Notes under the pieces: generated by a model
Databases searched by the model: none
What the model saw: only the letters and a program-made list of their open reading frames with translations
Told to the model about the DNA's origin: nothing
Shown here: piece after piece, positions 9,628 through 18,539 of the stretch
Position numbering within the stretch: the first letter of the stretch is position 1
How the letters are laid out: each line of letters starts with the position of its first letter
Assembly: GCF_030063415.1 (NCBI RefSeq)
Contig: NZ_JASITA010000024.1
Coordinates: 57,311-121,310, forward strand
Direction of reading: 5' to 3'
DNA length: 64,000 nucleotides
Source: Streptomyces sp. H27-C3
Lineage (GTDB): Bacteria; Actinomycetota; Actinomycetes; Streptomycetales; Streptomycetaceae
Position numbers and translations under genes: made by a program

Positions 9628-10236
9628 GTGACCGACATGACCGAGCGACCCCCCGTCATACAGCTGCGCGTGCCCACCGAGGAGGACGCCCTGGCCTGGC
9701 ACCGGATCTTCGACGACCCCGAGGTGATGGAGTTCCACGGCGCTACGTCTGCGGAGCTTTCCGCGTACGACGAGCTGACCGCCCGGCAACGCAGACATGA
9801 CGCCGAACGCGGTATCTGTCTGTGGACGATGCTTGACGAGTCGGGCGAGGTCATCGGCTTCACGGGCGCCCAGCCCTGGCCGCACACCTCCTTCGGCCCG
9901 GTGGGCGAGATCGAGATCGGGTGGCGGCTCGGGCGGGCGCACTGGGGCAAGGGCTATGTGACGGCTGCGGCGCGGGCCACGCTGGAGCGGGTGCGGGCGG
10001 CGGGGGTGACCGAGGTGGTGGCGATGGTGGACTCCCTCAACGAGCGGTCGATCGCGGTGACGCGGCGGCTGGGGATGGAGCGGGCGGAGACGTACACGTC
10101 GCCGGGGTCGGGGAGGACTGCGTACTGCTTCCGTCTGAGGCTGGATGAGGTGGATGAGGTGGGAGCGGTGAGTGCGGTGGGTGGAGTGGACGACGTGGAT
10201 GAGGTGAAGCGGGCGACGGCCGTGGGTTCCGGCTGA
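9628..10236 (+). CDS. GNAT-family N-acetyltransferase (RimJ/RimL type)
   Basis: A 202-aa protein. The GNAT core covers residues 10-170: IQLRVPTEEDALAWHRIFDD, GEIEIGWRLGRAHWGKGYVT (the acetyl-CoA-binding A motif region) and LNERSIAVTRRLGMERAET near the end. The GTG at 9628 is chosen because GAAGGG lies nine bases upstream; an ATG at 9637 is the alternative. The last 35 residues are a low-complexity acidic Val/Asp/Glu tail, which fits repeat expansion. The family acetylates amino groups of proteins or small molecules; the substrate cannot be inferred. Confidence 0.85.
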   Translation: MTDMTERPPVIQLRVPTEEDALAWHRIFDDPEVMEFHGATSAELSAYDELTARQRRHDAERGICLWTMLDESGEVIGFTGAQPWPHTSFGPVGEIEIGWRLGRAHWGKGYVTAAARATLERVRAAGVTEVVAMVDSLNERSIAVTRRLGMERAETYTSPGSGRTAYCFRLRLDEVDEVGAVSAVGGVDDVDEVKRATAVGSG

Positions 10237-10262
10237 CCGGCCGGTCCCGTCCTGTCGCCGTC

Positions 10263-10550
10263 TCAGCTCGGCGCGTCCCGCTCCCGCTCCCGCTCCCGCT
10301 CCCGCTCCCGCTCCCGCTCCCGCTCCCGCTCCCGCTCCCGCTCCCGCTCCTCCGTGAGCGTGAGCGTGAGCGTGATCGCCTCCGCCGGGCAGAGCGTGGC
10401 GGCGTCCTCGTCGCGCTCGTCCCGCTCCTCCCGCGCCGGGGAGCAGCCGGGAGCGGCGGTCGATGTCGAGCGCGAATCGGTGGGGGCGGTCGCCGCGTAG
10501 ATCCCGGCGCCGATGCAGACGCCCCGGTCGAGCTCGATACGACGCGGGGG
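10263..10550 (-). pseudogene. Degenerate 3Fe-4S/4Fe-4S ferredoxin with expanded ER tail
   Basis: Minus-strand translation gives RIELDRGVCIGAGIYAATAP near the start and DAATLCPAEAITLTLT near the end, the two cluster-binding regions of small actinobacterial ferredoxins. Two defects are visible. The second cysteine position of the first motif is Tyr (GIY in place of GxC). The middle reads correctly only in another frame (HRFALDIDRRSRLLPG), so two compensating frameshifts flank it. No start codon sits at the expected place. The C-terminus is stretched into a Glu-Arg polymer by a hexanucleotide repeat. It is unlikely to hold a normal cluster. Confidence 0.6.
10277..10350. repeat. Hexanucleotide CCCGCT repeat, about 12 copies
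   Basis: Twelve uninterrupted copies of CCCGCT from 10277, with two bases of a thirteenth. On the minus strand they encode an alternating Glu-Arg run at the C-terminus of the ferredoxin remnant. This is a microsatellite prone to slippage. Confidence 0.95.
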
Positions 10551-10860
10551 GCTGATGCGGACTTGGGGGGCTCGGCGCTCGGCTTGCCGCTCTGGGCCAC
10601 GGCGGGCTTGTCGTCCTTCACCATGTCGCTGCCGCCGTTGTCCTTGTCCTTGTCCTGGAGCAGCAGCGCGCCCGCGGTGGCGCCGCCGCCGATGATGAAG
10701 GCCGCTGCAAGCGTGCCGGTCCAGATCAGGACGCGCTTCCTGTGCTCGGGGTTCGGGGCGGGCGTGGGAGCGGGAGCGGGGGCGAGGGCCGACAGCTGGG
10801 TCGGTGCGTGTGCCTGCGGCTCTGGCTGTACGGGTGCGGGGGCGGCGCGCTTGAGGGCAC
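10545..10860 (-). pseudogene. Fragment of a single-pass membrane protein
   Basis: The frame open across 10860-10545 encodes a Pro/Ala-rich stretch, the basic stop NPEHRKR, the hydrophobic span VLIWTGTLAAAFIIGGGATA and a charged linker (LLLQDKDKDNGGSDMVKDDK). This is the juxtamembrane region seen in many streptomycete single-pass proteins. No ATG, GTG or TTG start is available upstream before the glutaminase gene, and the downstream side runs out of frame into the ferredoxin remnant. I therefore read it as the middle of a deleted gene. A CTG start cannot be excluded. Confidence 0.45.
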
Positions 10861-10862
10861 CT

Positions 10863-11774
10863 CTAAAAGACCGACAGCCCCGTCAGCGTCGTGAAGCGGT
10901 CCAGTGCCGCCACTCCCGCCACCGAGTTGCCCCGTTCGTCCAGGCCGGGGCTCCATACGCCCAGCGTGCAGCGGCCGGGGACCACCGCGACGATTCCGCC
11001 GCCCACTCCGCTCTTGCCCGGCAGCCCTACCCGGTGGGCGAATTCGCCTGCCGCGTCGTACGTACCGCAGGTCAGCATCACCGCGTTGATCTGCTTCGCC
11101 TCGCTGCGGGTCAGCAGTCTCGTGTCGTCGGCGCGCAGGCCGTGGCGGGCCAGGAAGCGGGCCGCCAGGGCGAGGTCCGCGCAGCTCATCTCGATCGCGC
11201 ACTGCCAGAAGTAGTGGTCGAGGAGGGTGGGGACGGGGTTGGCGATGTTGCCGTACGACGCCATGAAGTGGGCCAGGGCCGCGTTGCGGTCGCCGTTGGC
11301 CGTCTCCGACTGCGCGACCTCCGGGTCGAAGGCCAGGTCGGGATTTCCGCTCTCCTGGCGGAGGAATTCCAGGAGTTCGCTGCTCGCGTCGCCGGTGAGG
11401 CTCTGCAGGCGGTCGGTGACGACGAGCGCGCCCGCGTTGATGAAGGGGTTGCGCGGAATGCCGTTCTCGTACTCCAGCTGCACCAGCGAGTTGAACGGGT
11501 TGCCGGAGGGCTCGCGGCCGACGTGCTCCCAGAGGGTGTCGCCGCCCTGGGCCAGGACCATCGCGAGCGCGAAGACCTTGGTGATCGACTGCGCGGAGAA
11601 GGGCTGCTGCCAGTCCCCGACGCCGTACACCTTGCCGTCGACGTCCGCGATGGCCATGCCGAAGCGGCGCGGGTCGACGGAGGCGAGCGCCGGGATGTAC
11701 TCGGCGAGCCTGCCGCGGCCGACCTGCGGGGCGACGTCCGCCGCGATCCGCTCCAGAATCGCCTGGTAGTCCAT
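10863..11774 (-). CDS. glsA: Glutaminase
   Basis: A 303-aa beta-lactamase-fold glutaminase, close to the usual length. The SxxK nucleophile motif lies in FSAQSITKVFALAMVL (about residues 62-77). Other family marks are EPSGNPFNSLVQLEYENGIP, NPFINAGALVVTD, LARHGL and the C-terminal GLPGKSGVGGGIVAVVPG. It converts L-glutamine to glutamate and ammonia in the cytoplasm. The start MDYQAILERI at 11774 aligns with the family N-terminus. The stop of menG lies 13 bases upstream, so the two genes are probably co-transcribed. Confidence 0.93.
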   Translation of the reverse strand: MDYQAILERIAADVAPQVGRGRLAEYIPALASVDPRRFGMAIADVDGKVYGVGDWQQPFSAQSITKVFALAMVLAQGGDTLWEHVGREPSGNPFNSLVQLEYENGIPRNPFINAGALVVTDRLQSLTGDASSELLEFLRQESGNPDLAFDPEVAQSETANGDRNAALAHFMASYGNIANPVPTLLDHYFWQCAIEMSCADLALAARFLARHGLRADDTRLLTRSEAKQINAVMLTCGTYDAAGEFAHRVGLPGKSGVGGGIVAVVPGRCTLGVWSPGLDERGNSVAGVAALDRFTTLTGLSVF

Positions 11775-11787
11775 GGCTGTGACGGGC

Positions 11788-12489
11788 TTACCGGGAGCGG
11801 GGCCTGGTGCCGCGGTGCAGGGCCACCACACCGCCCGTCAGATTGCGCCAGGCCACCTTCGACCAGCCGGCCTGCTGGAGGCGCGCCGCCAGTGCGGGCT
11901 GGTCGGGCCACGCGCGGACCGACTCGGCGAGGTAGACGTACGCGTCCGGGTTGGAGGCGACCGTGGAGGCGACGGGCGGCAACGCGCGCATCAGGTACTC
12001 CATGTACACCGTGCGGAAGGGCTTCCAGGTCGGCTGCGAGAACTCGCAGATCACGACCCGCCCGCCGGGCTTCGTCACCCGGTACAGCTCACGCAGCGCC
12101 TGGTCCGTGTCCTGCACATTGCGCAGCCCGAAGGAGATGGTGACCGCGTCGAAGGTCTCGTCACGGAAGGGCAGCTTCGTGGCGTCACCGGCCGTGAAGG
12201 GCAGGTGAGCGTGGCGCTTCTTGCCCTCCCGCAGCATGCCGATCGAGAAGTCGCACGGCACGACGTACGCACCGGTCGCGGCGAACGGCAGCGACGAGGT
12301 GGCCGTGCCGGCCGCGAGGTCGAGGACCTTCTGCCCGGGGCGGGCGTCAACGGCGGCGGCGACCGCCTTGCGCCAGAACCTGCTCTGTCCGAGCGAGATC
12401 ACGTCGTTGGTGAGGTCGTAGTTCGCGGCGACGTCGTCGAACATGGAGGCGACTTCGTGCGGCTGCTTTTCCAGGGAGGCTCGGGTCAC
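11788..12489 (-). CDS. menG: Demethylmenaquinone methyltransferase
   Basis: A 233-aa class I SAM methyltransferase with the UbiE/MenG signature. YDLTNDVISLGQSRFWRKAV is followed by motif I VLDLAAGTATSSLPFA, motif II AVTISFGLRNVQDTDQAL, and YRVTKPGGRVVICEFSQPTW. It performs the last methylation of menaquinone biosynthesis, using S-adenosylmethionine at the membrane face. The start is the GTG at 12489. It is the first gene of a pair with the glutaminase gene. Its presence with mqnC and mqnA in the window fits the futalosine route. Confidence 0.94.
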   Translation of the reverse strand: MTRASLEKQPHEVASMFDDVAANYDLTNDVISLGQSRFWRKAVAAAVDARPGQKVLDLAAGTATSSLPFAATGAYVVPCDFSIGMLREGKKRHAHLPFTAGDATKLPFRDETFDAVTISFGLRNVQDTDQALRELYRVTKPGGRVVICEFSQPTWKPFRTVYMEYLMRALPPVASTVASNPDAYVYLAESVRAWPDQPALAARLQQAGWSKVAWRNLTGGVVALHRGTRPRSR

Positions 12490-12609
12490 GGTTCCATTGT
12501 GACGTGCGGTGCGTCGGAGCGCGGGGCAGGGTCACCCGCGGCGCGGGTGAGTGGGCCGCGCGGCCCTGCCCGCAGCATCGGGCGGCGGCACTCCTGGGGA
12601 GGGGACACG

Positions 12610-12881
12610 GTGGGGATAGGTACGAAGCGGTGGCTGATCGGCGGCCGGCTGGCCATGGTGCTGGGCGGCTGGTTCGTCACCGATGCGACGGACGACGCAT
12701 TACGCCGACGAGTGGGCCGCAGCCCTCCACCACTGTGTCCTCGACGCCCTCGCCGCTGCCGGGCGCCTCCGGAGGGGGCGGTTGTCCCCCGGGACCGTCA
12801 GCGAGCCCCAGCACCGAGACCTCGGACGAGGTCACGATGACCGTGTGCCTCACCGACCGTGCCACGACAACCGACGACTGA
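12610..12881 (+). pseudogene. Small membrane/secreted protein split by a frameshift
   Basis: GAGGGG precedes a GTG at 12610 that opens VGIGTKRWLIGGRLAMVLGG WFVTDATDDA, a signal-anchor-like start. The natural continuation, a Ser/Pro-rich linker (TTVSSTPSPLPGASGGGGCP) and the conserved-looking end TSDEVTMTVCLTDRATTTDD, is in another frame. A one- or two-base change near 12702-12706 would restore a protein of about 90 residues. I do not recognise the family. A sequencing error is possible. Confidence 0.45.
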
Positions 12882-12913
12882 GAGCCGGCAACCGCTTGGA
12901 CCACCCGCCCACA

Positions 12914-13423
12914 TCAGCGCGCCCGGTACACCATCCGCCCGGCGACGCAGGTCACCAGGCAGCTCCCGTCGTCGGCGAGCACCGCGAAGTCGGCCGGGCC
13001 CAAGACCGTCAGCGGCCGGAGCGTGGAGCGTACGGGCAGGCCCGAGCGCTCCACCGCGATCCGGACCGCCGGGCGGGTGAACGGCCCCGCCACGGACGTC
13101 GTGCCCGCCGCGAACAGCCGCTGGATTCCGCGCCGCGCCGCCGCGCCCCAGCGGACCTCGGTCATCCCGAGCGCTTCGAGCGCGGCGCCGGTCAGCGGCT
13201 CGGTGCCGAGGGCGTCGGCCTCGCGCGGGTCGGGCCAGTACGCGGCCTCCAGGAGCGCGACGGCGTCCGGCTCGTGGCGCCCCGGCGTGAGCCGCCCGTC
13301 CCACTCGCGGCTCCGGGCGCGGTCGCCGAAGGCGGCGTACAACTCCTCGTACGATCCGAGGGCCGCGATACGGTCGCCCTCGACGACGACCGCGTCCGCG
13401 CGGGCCCGGTGGATGGTCAGCAC
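12914..13423 (-). CDS. Imidazolonepropionase-like domain protein, short
   Basis: A 169-aa protein containing only the two ends of an amidohydrolase. The N-terminal composite-domain strand is MLTIHRARADAVVVEGDRIA; the C-terminal one is RPLTVLGPADFAVLADDGSC, then VAGRMVYRAR. The TIM barrel with its HxH metal site is missing, so hydrolase activity is unlikely. The ORF is clean, starts at GTG 13423 nine bases after mqnC, and has normal codon usage, so it seems to be a maintained gene, not debris. A link with menaquinone synthesis is inferred from position only. Confidence 0.7.
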   Translation of the reverse strand: MLTIHRARADAVVVEGDRIAALGSYEELYAAFGDRARSREWDGRLTPGRHEPDAVALLEAAYWPDPREADALGTEPLTGAALEALGMTEVRWGAAARRGIQRLFAAGTTSVAGPFTRPAVRIAVERSGLPVRSTLRPLTVLGPADFAVLADDGSCLVTCVAGRMVYRAR

Positions 13424-13432
13424 AGAGACGGA

Positions 13433-14629
13433 CTAGTTCGCACTGAGCAGCTTCAGCTCCGGGTGGGCCGTACCGCCCTCGATGGCCGTCGACGACAGGT
13501 GCGAGACGACATGGTCGTCGACCGGGTCGTCCGCCGGGTCGACGTGCACATGGAGGTGCTCGTACGTCGTCGCGCGCTGCGCCGGGATGCGGCCCGCCTT
13601 GCGGATGAGATCGATGATCTCCATCCGGTTCGACCGGTGCTTCGCGCCCGCCGACGACACGACGTTCTCCTCCAGCATGATCGACCCGAGGTCGTCGGCG
13701 CCGTAGTGCAGCGAGAGCTGGCCGACCTCCTTGCCGACGGTCAGCCAGGAGCCCTGGATGTGCGCGACGTTGTCGAAGAAGAGCCGCGCGACGGCGATCA
13801 GCCGCAGGTACTCGAAGAGCGTGGCCTGTGTGCGGCCCTTCAGCGCGTTGTTCTGCGGCTGGTAGGTGTACGGGATGAACGCGCGGAAGCCGCCCGTCCG
13901 GTCCTGCACGTCGCGGATCATCGACAGGTGCTCGATGCGCTCGGCGTTGGTCTCGCCCGTACCCATGAGCATCGTGGAGGTCGACTCGACCCCCAGGTTG
14001 TGTGCCAGCTCCATGATCTCCAACCAGCGCTCGCCGGACTCCTTGAGCGGCGCGATGGCCTTGCGGGGCCGTGCGGGCAGCAGCTCGGCGCCCGCGCCCG
14101 CGAAGGAGTCGAGACCGGCCGCGTGGATCCGGGTGATCGCCTCCTCGGCGCTCACCCCGGAGATCCGCGCCATGTGCTCGACCTCGGACGCGCCGAGGGA
14201 GTGGATGACGAGCTGGGGGTACGCCGCCTTGATCGCGGCGAAGTGCTCCTCGTAGTACTCCACGCCGTAGTCCGGGTGGTGCCCGCCCTGGAACATGATC
14301 TGCGTGCCGCCCAGCTCGACGGTCTCCGCGCAGCGGCGCAGGATGTCGTCGAGGTCGCGGGTCCACACCTTGTCGCTCTTGGGCGCGGCGTAGAACGCGC
14401 AGAACTTGCACGCGGTGACGCACGAGTTCGTGTAGTTGATGTTGCGCTCGATGATGTACGTCGCGATCTCCTCCGTACCCGCGTAGCGACGGCGGCGCGC
14501 GGCATCGGCGGCCTTGCCGAGCGCGTGCAGCGGGGCCGAGCGGTAGAGGTCGAGCGCTTCCTCGGGGGTGATCCGCCCACCCTCGGCGGCACGGTCGAGG
14601 ACGGGCTGAAGGTCGGCCTTCTCGGTCAC
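13433..14629 (-). CDS. mqnC: Cyclic dehypoxanthinyl futalosine synthase (radical SAM)
   Basis: A 398-aa radical SAM enzyme. The 4Fe-4S ligands are in NSCVTACKFCAF (CxxxCxxC), with the glycine-rich segment TQIMFQGGHHPDYG after it. HIQGSWLTVGKEVGQLSL and GADDLGSIMLEENVVSSAGA are characteristic of the MqnC/MqnE/CofH group. MqnC cyclises dehypoxanthinyl futalosine in the futalosine route to menaquinone. The GTG at 14629 is chosen because AAGGGACA precedes it and MTEKADLQPVLDRA is the expected N-terminus. The gene heads a short unit with the imidazolonepropionase-like gene. Confidence 0.92.
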   Translation of the reverse strand: MTEKADLQPVLDRAAEGGRITPEEALDLYRSAPLHALGKAADAARRRRYAGTEEIATYIIERNINYTNSCVTACKFCAFYAAPKSDKVWTRDLDDILRRCAETVELGGTQIMFQGGHHPDYGVEYYEEHFAAIKAAYPQLVIHSLGASEVEHMARISGVSAEEAITRIHAAGLDSFAGAGAELLPARPRKAIAPLKESGERWLEIMELAHNLGVESTSTMLMGTGETNAERIEHLSMIRDVQDRTGGFRAFIPYTYQPQNNALKGRTQATLFEYLRLIAVARLFFDNVAHIQGSWLTVGKEVGQLSLHYGADDLGSIMLEENVVSSAGAKHRSNRMEIIDLIRKAGRIPAQRATTYEHLHVHVDPADDPVDDHVVSHLSSTAIEGGTAHPELKLLSAN

Positions 14630-14827
14630 TCGGTGTCCCTTTCGGCGGGGTACGGACGGACCGATCCAGCCTACGCCAGCCCACGGACACGACGGAGGCC
14701 GGTCGGGGCGCCCGGAACACCGTCCGGGCCCGGCCCCACGGACGTGCCCGGGCCGGACCACGGCTCGGGGCCGGCCCGGACATGCGCAGCGGGCCCGGCC
14801 CCACGGGCGTGCCCGGCCGGCGAGGTC

Positions 14828-15562
14828 TCAGCCCGCGAGCCCGCCCAGCAGGACGCCGAACAGCGCGCCGCAGATCATGAAGGGCCCCAGCGGCAGCGCG
14901 GACTTACGGCCCGCTCGGCCGGCGACGACGAGCCCGAGCCCGTACACCGCGCCGAGGAGCAGCCCGGCGAACGCCCCGGCGAAGAGCACGGCCCACCCGT
15001 ACCAGCCGAGCACCACACCCACCACGAGCGCCAGCTTCACGTCTCCGAAGCCCATGCCTCTCGGGTTGATCAGGAACAGCACGAAGTAGCCGCCGCCGAG
15101 CGCGAGCCCGCCGAGCAGCGCGGCCGGCCAGGACCCGGCGTGCTCAGGCAGCAGCGCCGCGCCGCCGAGCAGCAGGGCGCCCGCGCCGGCGAGTGGCAGG
15201 GTCAGTACGTCGGGCAGGCGGTGCACGGCGAAGTCGATGTGCGCCAGGAGTACGGCGAAGGGCGCGAGCAGCAGCCAGACGGCCAGCTCGGGGCGCGCGC
15301 CGGTCCCGGCGGCCAGCAGTCCGCAGACGAGAGCGGTGGCGACGAGCGCGGGTGCGGGCCGCCCGTACACCGCACCGTCCTCCGCGCATCGCGCCCGTCC
15401 GAGCCAGCCGCCCGCGGGCCCGGTGATCGGGTGGCCGTCCGGGCAGTCCGTGCGCCAGGGCGTCTCCGGTTCGACGGAGAAGCGGTACCCGGCCCGGGGA
15501 ATCAGCAGCCCGGCCGCGGCGCCCCACAGCACGGCGCCCACGATCAGCGCCAGGTACGGCAT
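14828..15562 (-). CDS. Prepilin peptidase (type A24, TadV-like)
   Basis: About 244 aa, with at least six hydrophobic spans. The two catalytic aspartates of A24 peptidases are in LLAHIDFAVHRLPDVLTLPL and in the GxGD motif NPRGMGFGDVKLALVV. It cleaves the leader of Flp-type prepilins at the membrane; the likely substrate is the pilin gene at 24.8-25.1 kb. I prefer the ATG at 15562, which has GGGGGAG 11 bases upstream; a start at 15583 would add seven residues. It lies downstream of the BTAD/LysM gene, with a short gap, and closes the Tad locus. Confidence 0.85.
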   Translation of the reverse strand: MPYLALIVGAVLWGAAAGLLIPRAGYRFSVEPETPWRTDCPDGHPITGPAGGWLGRARCAEDGAVYGRPAPALVATALVCGLLAAGTGARPELAVWLLLAPFAVLLAHIDFAVHRLPDVLTLPLAGAGALLLGGAALLPEHAGSWPAALLGGLALGGGYFVLFLINPRGMGFGDVKLALVVGVVLGWYGWAVLFAGAFAGLLLGAVYGLGLVVAGRAGRKSALPLGPFMICGALFGVLLGGLAG

Positions 15563-15593
15563 GTCCGGCCCGGACTCCCCCATGAGCTGCGGA

Positions 15594-18539
15594 TCAGCCC
15601 GCTGCGGCGACGTTGGTGCGCCAGGACGGCAGCAGCTCGTCGAGCAGGGCCTCACTGCGCGGCGGCAGCAACCCGCGTGCGCCGCCGCCCAGTTCGCGGT
15701 TGCGCGCGACGAGGGAAGCGGCCAGCGCCTCCAGGCGGGCGGGGTCCCCGATGGCGTGCGTGGAGCGCAGCAACTCGTTCCACAGGCGCTCGTCGGACGG
15801 CGAGCTGAACAGGGCCGCTTCGAGGGCGGCGACCGCCTTCTCCGGGTGCTCCTTGTCCAGGTGGTGTGCGGACAGCGACAGCGCCACATCGGCGACGAGC
15901 AGCGGCAGCCGGGCGTCGATGATCTCGTGGGTGAGCCAGCGGTAGCGGCCCTCGGGCCGGTCGGCGAGCAGCGGCCCGCGCACCAGGCCGAGCGCGTCGG
16001 TGAGCAGCCGCTCCCGTACGGAGGCGCTGCGCGCGCCCCTGCCCTCGGTGGCTTCGTGGTGCAGCGAGCGCAGCACGTCGAGGTCGGAGACGACGGACGC
16101 GGCCAGCGTCATCCGGCCGGTGGCGTCCATGCCCAGACGCGGGGTGCCGTCGGGGTCGGTGCCGAGCCAGGCGCGGACGCGCTCGATGAGGGCGTCGCGC
16201 ACGTCCTCGGTCGCGCCGCGCGGCCACAGCGCCGAGGCCAGGACCCGTGGGTGGACGCCTTCGCGGTGCAGCAGGAGCATCGCGAGCGCCTCGTGCATGA
16301 GCGGGCTGCGCTCGCTGTCCGGGCTGTCGAGGCCGATGATCTCGTACGGGCCGACGAGGCGTGCGTACACCGCGGGCCGGCCCTGCTCGGTGATGTCGAC
16401 GAGGAAGGGGCGGGACGCGGCGGTCGCCGGGTCGGGGGTGTGGTTCGGGTCGGCCTCGACGAACAGCCGTACGACGGCCTCGTGCTGGGCGCGGGGCAGC
16501 AGTTGGGCTTCGAGTTCGAGCCCGAGGAGCGGGGCGAGCAGCTTGCCCGCGGCGGTGACTTCCAGCTCCCAGGCGGCGCCCGGGACGTTCTCCTGGTCCG
16601 TACCCATGAAATACCCGATGCCGAGCCGGCCCGCGTCGACGGCGAGTTCGGCGAGCTGCCTGGTCTCGTCCTCGGTCGGGTCGGCGCCGAGGAGTACGAG
16701 GTGGGGGGCCCAGCGGGTGCTCTGAGCCGGTCCGGTGCGGCCGGTGAGGACGGAGTCGTGGCCGGCCGTGCCGAGCGCGCTGCGGCGCTGGAGGGTCTCG
16801 GCCGACATGGCTTCGAGCATCCCTTCGACGTCGCCGAAGTGGCGCAGCCGGGTCGGGGCGAGGGCGCCGAGCTCGGCGCCGAAGCCGACGAGACTCACCG
16901 TCATGCGGTCCGACCAGCCGTTGGTGGCCAGCTCGGCGGCGACGGAGGAGAGGACGGACGCGCGGTCGGCCGGGGCGCCGGTCAGCGACACGATGCCGGG
17001 GACGGCCTCCAGGTTGAGCAGGAGCCGGGCGTCGTCGAGGGTGCCGATGCTGACGAGGCCCGGGTAGGGGGCCGCGGTCTCGGTCTCCTCGTACACCTCG
17101 GCGGCGGCCCGCTCCAGCCGCCAGAACGTCTGGTCCTGGCCGACCTGCCAGGGGGCGGGCGGCGCACCGGCGGGGTGCGCGAGCTGGAGATGCAGGTCGC
17201 CCCGGCTGAGCCAGGCCGCGTACACGACGGGCAGCGGCCGGGACTCGGCGCCGAGCGAGGCGGCGAGCCCGCGCAGGGACAGGTCGAGGAGGCGTACCGC
17301 CTCGGGGTCGGCCCCGACGAGGAGCGCGTCCTGCACGTCGGCTGCGGCGCCGGTCGGGGTGGGCGGCTCGGTGCCGCGGACACCGGCGACGGCGTTCATC
17401 GCGGACTGCCACAGGGTGTGGCGCCGGCGGCGGCCGAGTGCGGCGAGGAGACCGGCGGCGAGCAGGGGGGCGCCGATGAGGGCTTCGGGGAGCCCGAAGG
17501 AGAAGCCCTCATCGGCGGCGGGAGCCTCTTCGGCGACGGGGGCGGGCTGCTGAGCGGGGTCTTCGGCGGGACGCGGCTTGGGCATGGGGATCTGCCGGGT
17601 GTCGGAGTCACCACCGACGGAGCCGCTGCCACCACCGGCCCCCTGGGCGTGCTCACCGGACTTCGCGTACTCGGCGATCTGCTCACGCAGCTGCTCGGAC
17701 ACCTTCGGCGTCTCGTCGGGCATGTCGACGATCTCGCCGCCGTGCGCGTCCGCGGGCATCTCCATGATCCAGCCGGGCCGGATGAGGCTCGCCTGCGACA
17801 GCTTCGAACCGTCGGGCTGAACCCTGTCCTTGTTGAGCTGGTAGATCTCCTTGTAGCGGCGGCCGTCGTCGAGATGGCGCTCGGCGACCTCCCACAGCGA
17901 ATCGTGGTGCCGCCCCTCGGGAGGCTGGATCCGGTAGAACTTCGTGGCGTCCTGCTTGCCGCTCTCGCTGGCGGCCTGTTCCCCCTGCGAGACGGCCTGT
18001 TCGGCGAGGGCGTTCGCGGTCTGCGCGTGCTGCTGCTGACCGAACGGCCCGCCGGGGGTCTGCTGCGCGGAGGCCGCGGTCGAAGGCCGGTGCTCGTTCT
18101 CCATCTGCTGCCCGAGCTGCGACATCCCCGGTGCGAAGCTGGCGGCGGTGGCCCCGACGAGCAGCAGCGCGGCGACCAGCTGCCGCGCCATCATCTGGGA
18201 CGGTCCGGCGCCGGGCACCCGCGAGGGCATCCCGATCCCGGACAGCGCGGCCTTCATCTCGACGAGCACACACGCGGTGAACTGCGCCCACGCCAGCCAG
18301 ACGACCACCGTAAGCACATGGACGAAGGCCATGACGGTGATCTCGCTCTGCAACGTCTCCAGCGACGGAAGCTCGTCGGGAAGCGGCCACCCCACAAAGG
18401 TGACGAGCGCCCCCGGAACGGCCACAAGGAGCACGGCCAGCGCGAGGAACGCGAGGAGCGCCTTGCCTATGTCAGCGGCGGAGCGCCGACGAGGCAAGGG
18501 CCTCGGCCGTGCGGTCGAGTCAGGGGTACTGCGCGCCAT
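15594..18539 (-). CDS. Large membrane protein with LysM-like and BTAD domains
   Basis: 981 aa. Three hydrophobic spans lie in the first 140 residues (for example LLAFLALAVLLVAVPGALVT). A LysM-like region follows at about 195-270 (DSLWEVAERHLDDGRRYKEI), then an acidic/Pro linker, a further membrane span near 350-370 and a long cytoplasmic part. The C-terminal 110 residues match the bacterial transcriptional activator (BTAD) helical repeat found in SARP/AfsR proteins (ADVALSLSAHHLDKEHPEKA). Such proteins recur next to Tad loci in streptomycetes. Whether it regulates transcription or organises the pilus at the wall is unknown; no DNA-binding domain is obvious. Confidence 0.8.
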   Translation of the reverse strand: MARSTPDSTARPRPLPRRRSAADIGKALLAFLALAVLLVAVPGALVTFVGWPLPDELPSLETLQSEITVMAFVHVLTVVVWLAWAQFTACVLVEMKAALSGIGMPSRVPGAGPSQMMARQLVAALLLVGATAASFAPGMSQLGQQMENEHRPSTAASAQQTPGGPFGQQQHAQTANALAEQAVSQGEQAASESGKQDATKFYRIQPPEGRHHDSLWEVAERHLDDGRRYKEIYQLNKDRVQPDGSKLSQASLIRPGWIMEMPADAHGGEIVDMPDETPKVSEQLREQIAEYAKSGEHAQGAGGGSGSVGGDSDTRQIPMPKPRPAEDPAQQPAPVAEEAPAADEGFSFGLPEALIGAPLLAAGLLAALGRRRRHTLWQSAMNAVAGVRGTEPPTPTGAAADVQDALLVGADPEAVRLLDLSLRGLAASLGAESRPLPVVYAAWLSRGDLHLQLAHPAGAPPAPWQVGQDQTFWRLERAAAEVYEETETAAPYPGLVSIGTLDDARLLLNLEAVPGIVSLTGAPADRASVLSSVAAELATNGWSDRMTVSLVGFGAELGALAPTRLRHFGDVEGMLEAMSAETLQRRSALGTAGHDSVLTGRTGPAQSTRWAPHLVLLGADPTEDETRQLAELAVDAGRLGIGYFMGTDQENVPGAAWELEVTAAGKLLAPLLGLELEAQLLPRAQHEAVVRLFVEADPNHTPDPATAASRPFLVDITEQGRPAVYARLVGPYEIIGLDSPDSERSPLMHEALAMLLLHREGVHPRVLASALWPRGATEDVRDALIERVRAWLGTDPDGTPRLGMDATGRMTLAASVVSDLDVLRSLHHEATEGRGARSASVRERLLTDALGLVRGPLLADRPEGRYRWLTHEIIDARLPLLVADVALSLSAHHLDKEHPEKAVAALEAALFSSPSDERLWNELLRSTHAIGDPARLEALAASLVARNRELGGGARGLLPPRSEALLDELLPSWRTNVAAAG

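Noticed and set aside
10280..10350. CRISPR-like repetition
   Set aside because: Uninterrupted six-base units without spacers; a microsatellite, not an array.
12683..15808. Open frame of 1041 codons on the plus strand across mqnC and the prepilin peptidase
   Set aside because: It is the antisense shadow of several well-supported minus-strand genes; its sequence is Arg/Gly/Val-rich with no domain and the wrong codon bias.
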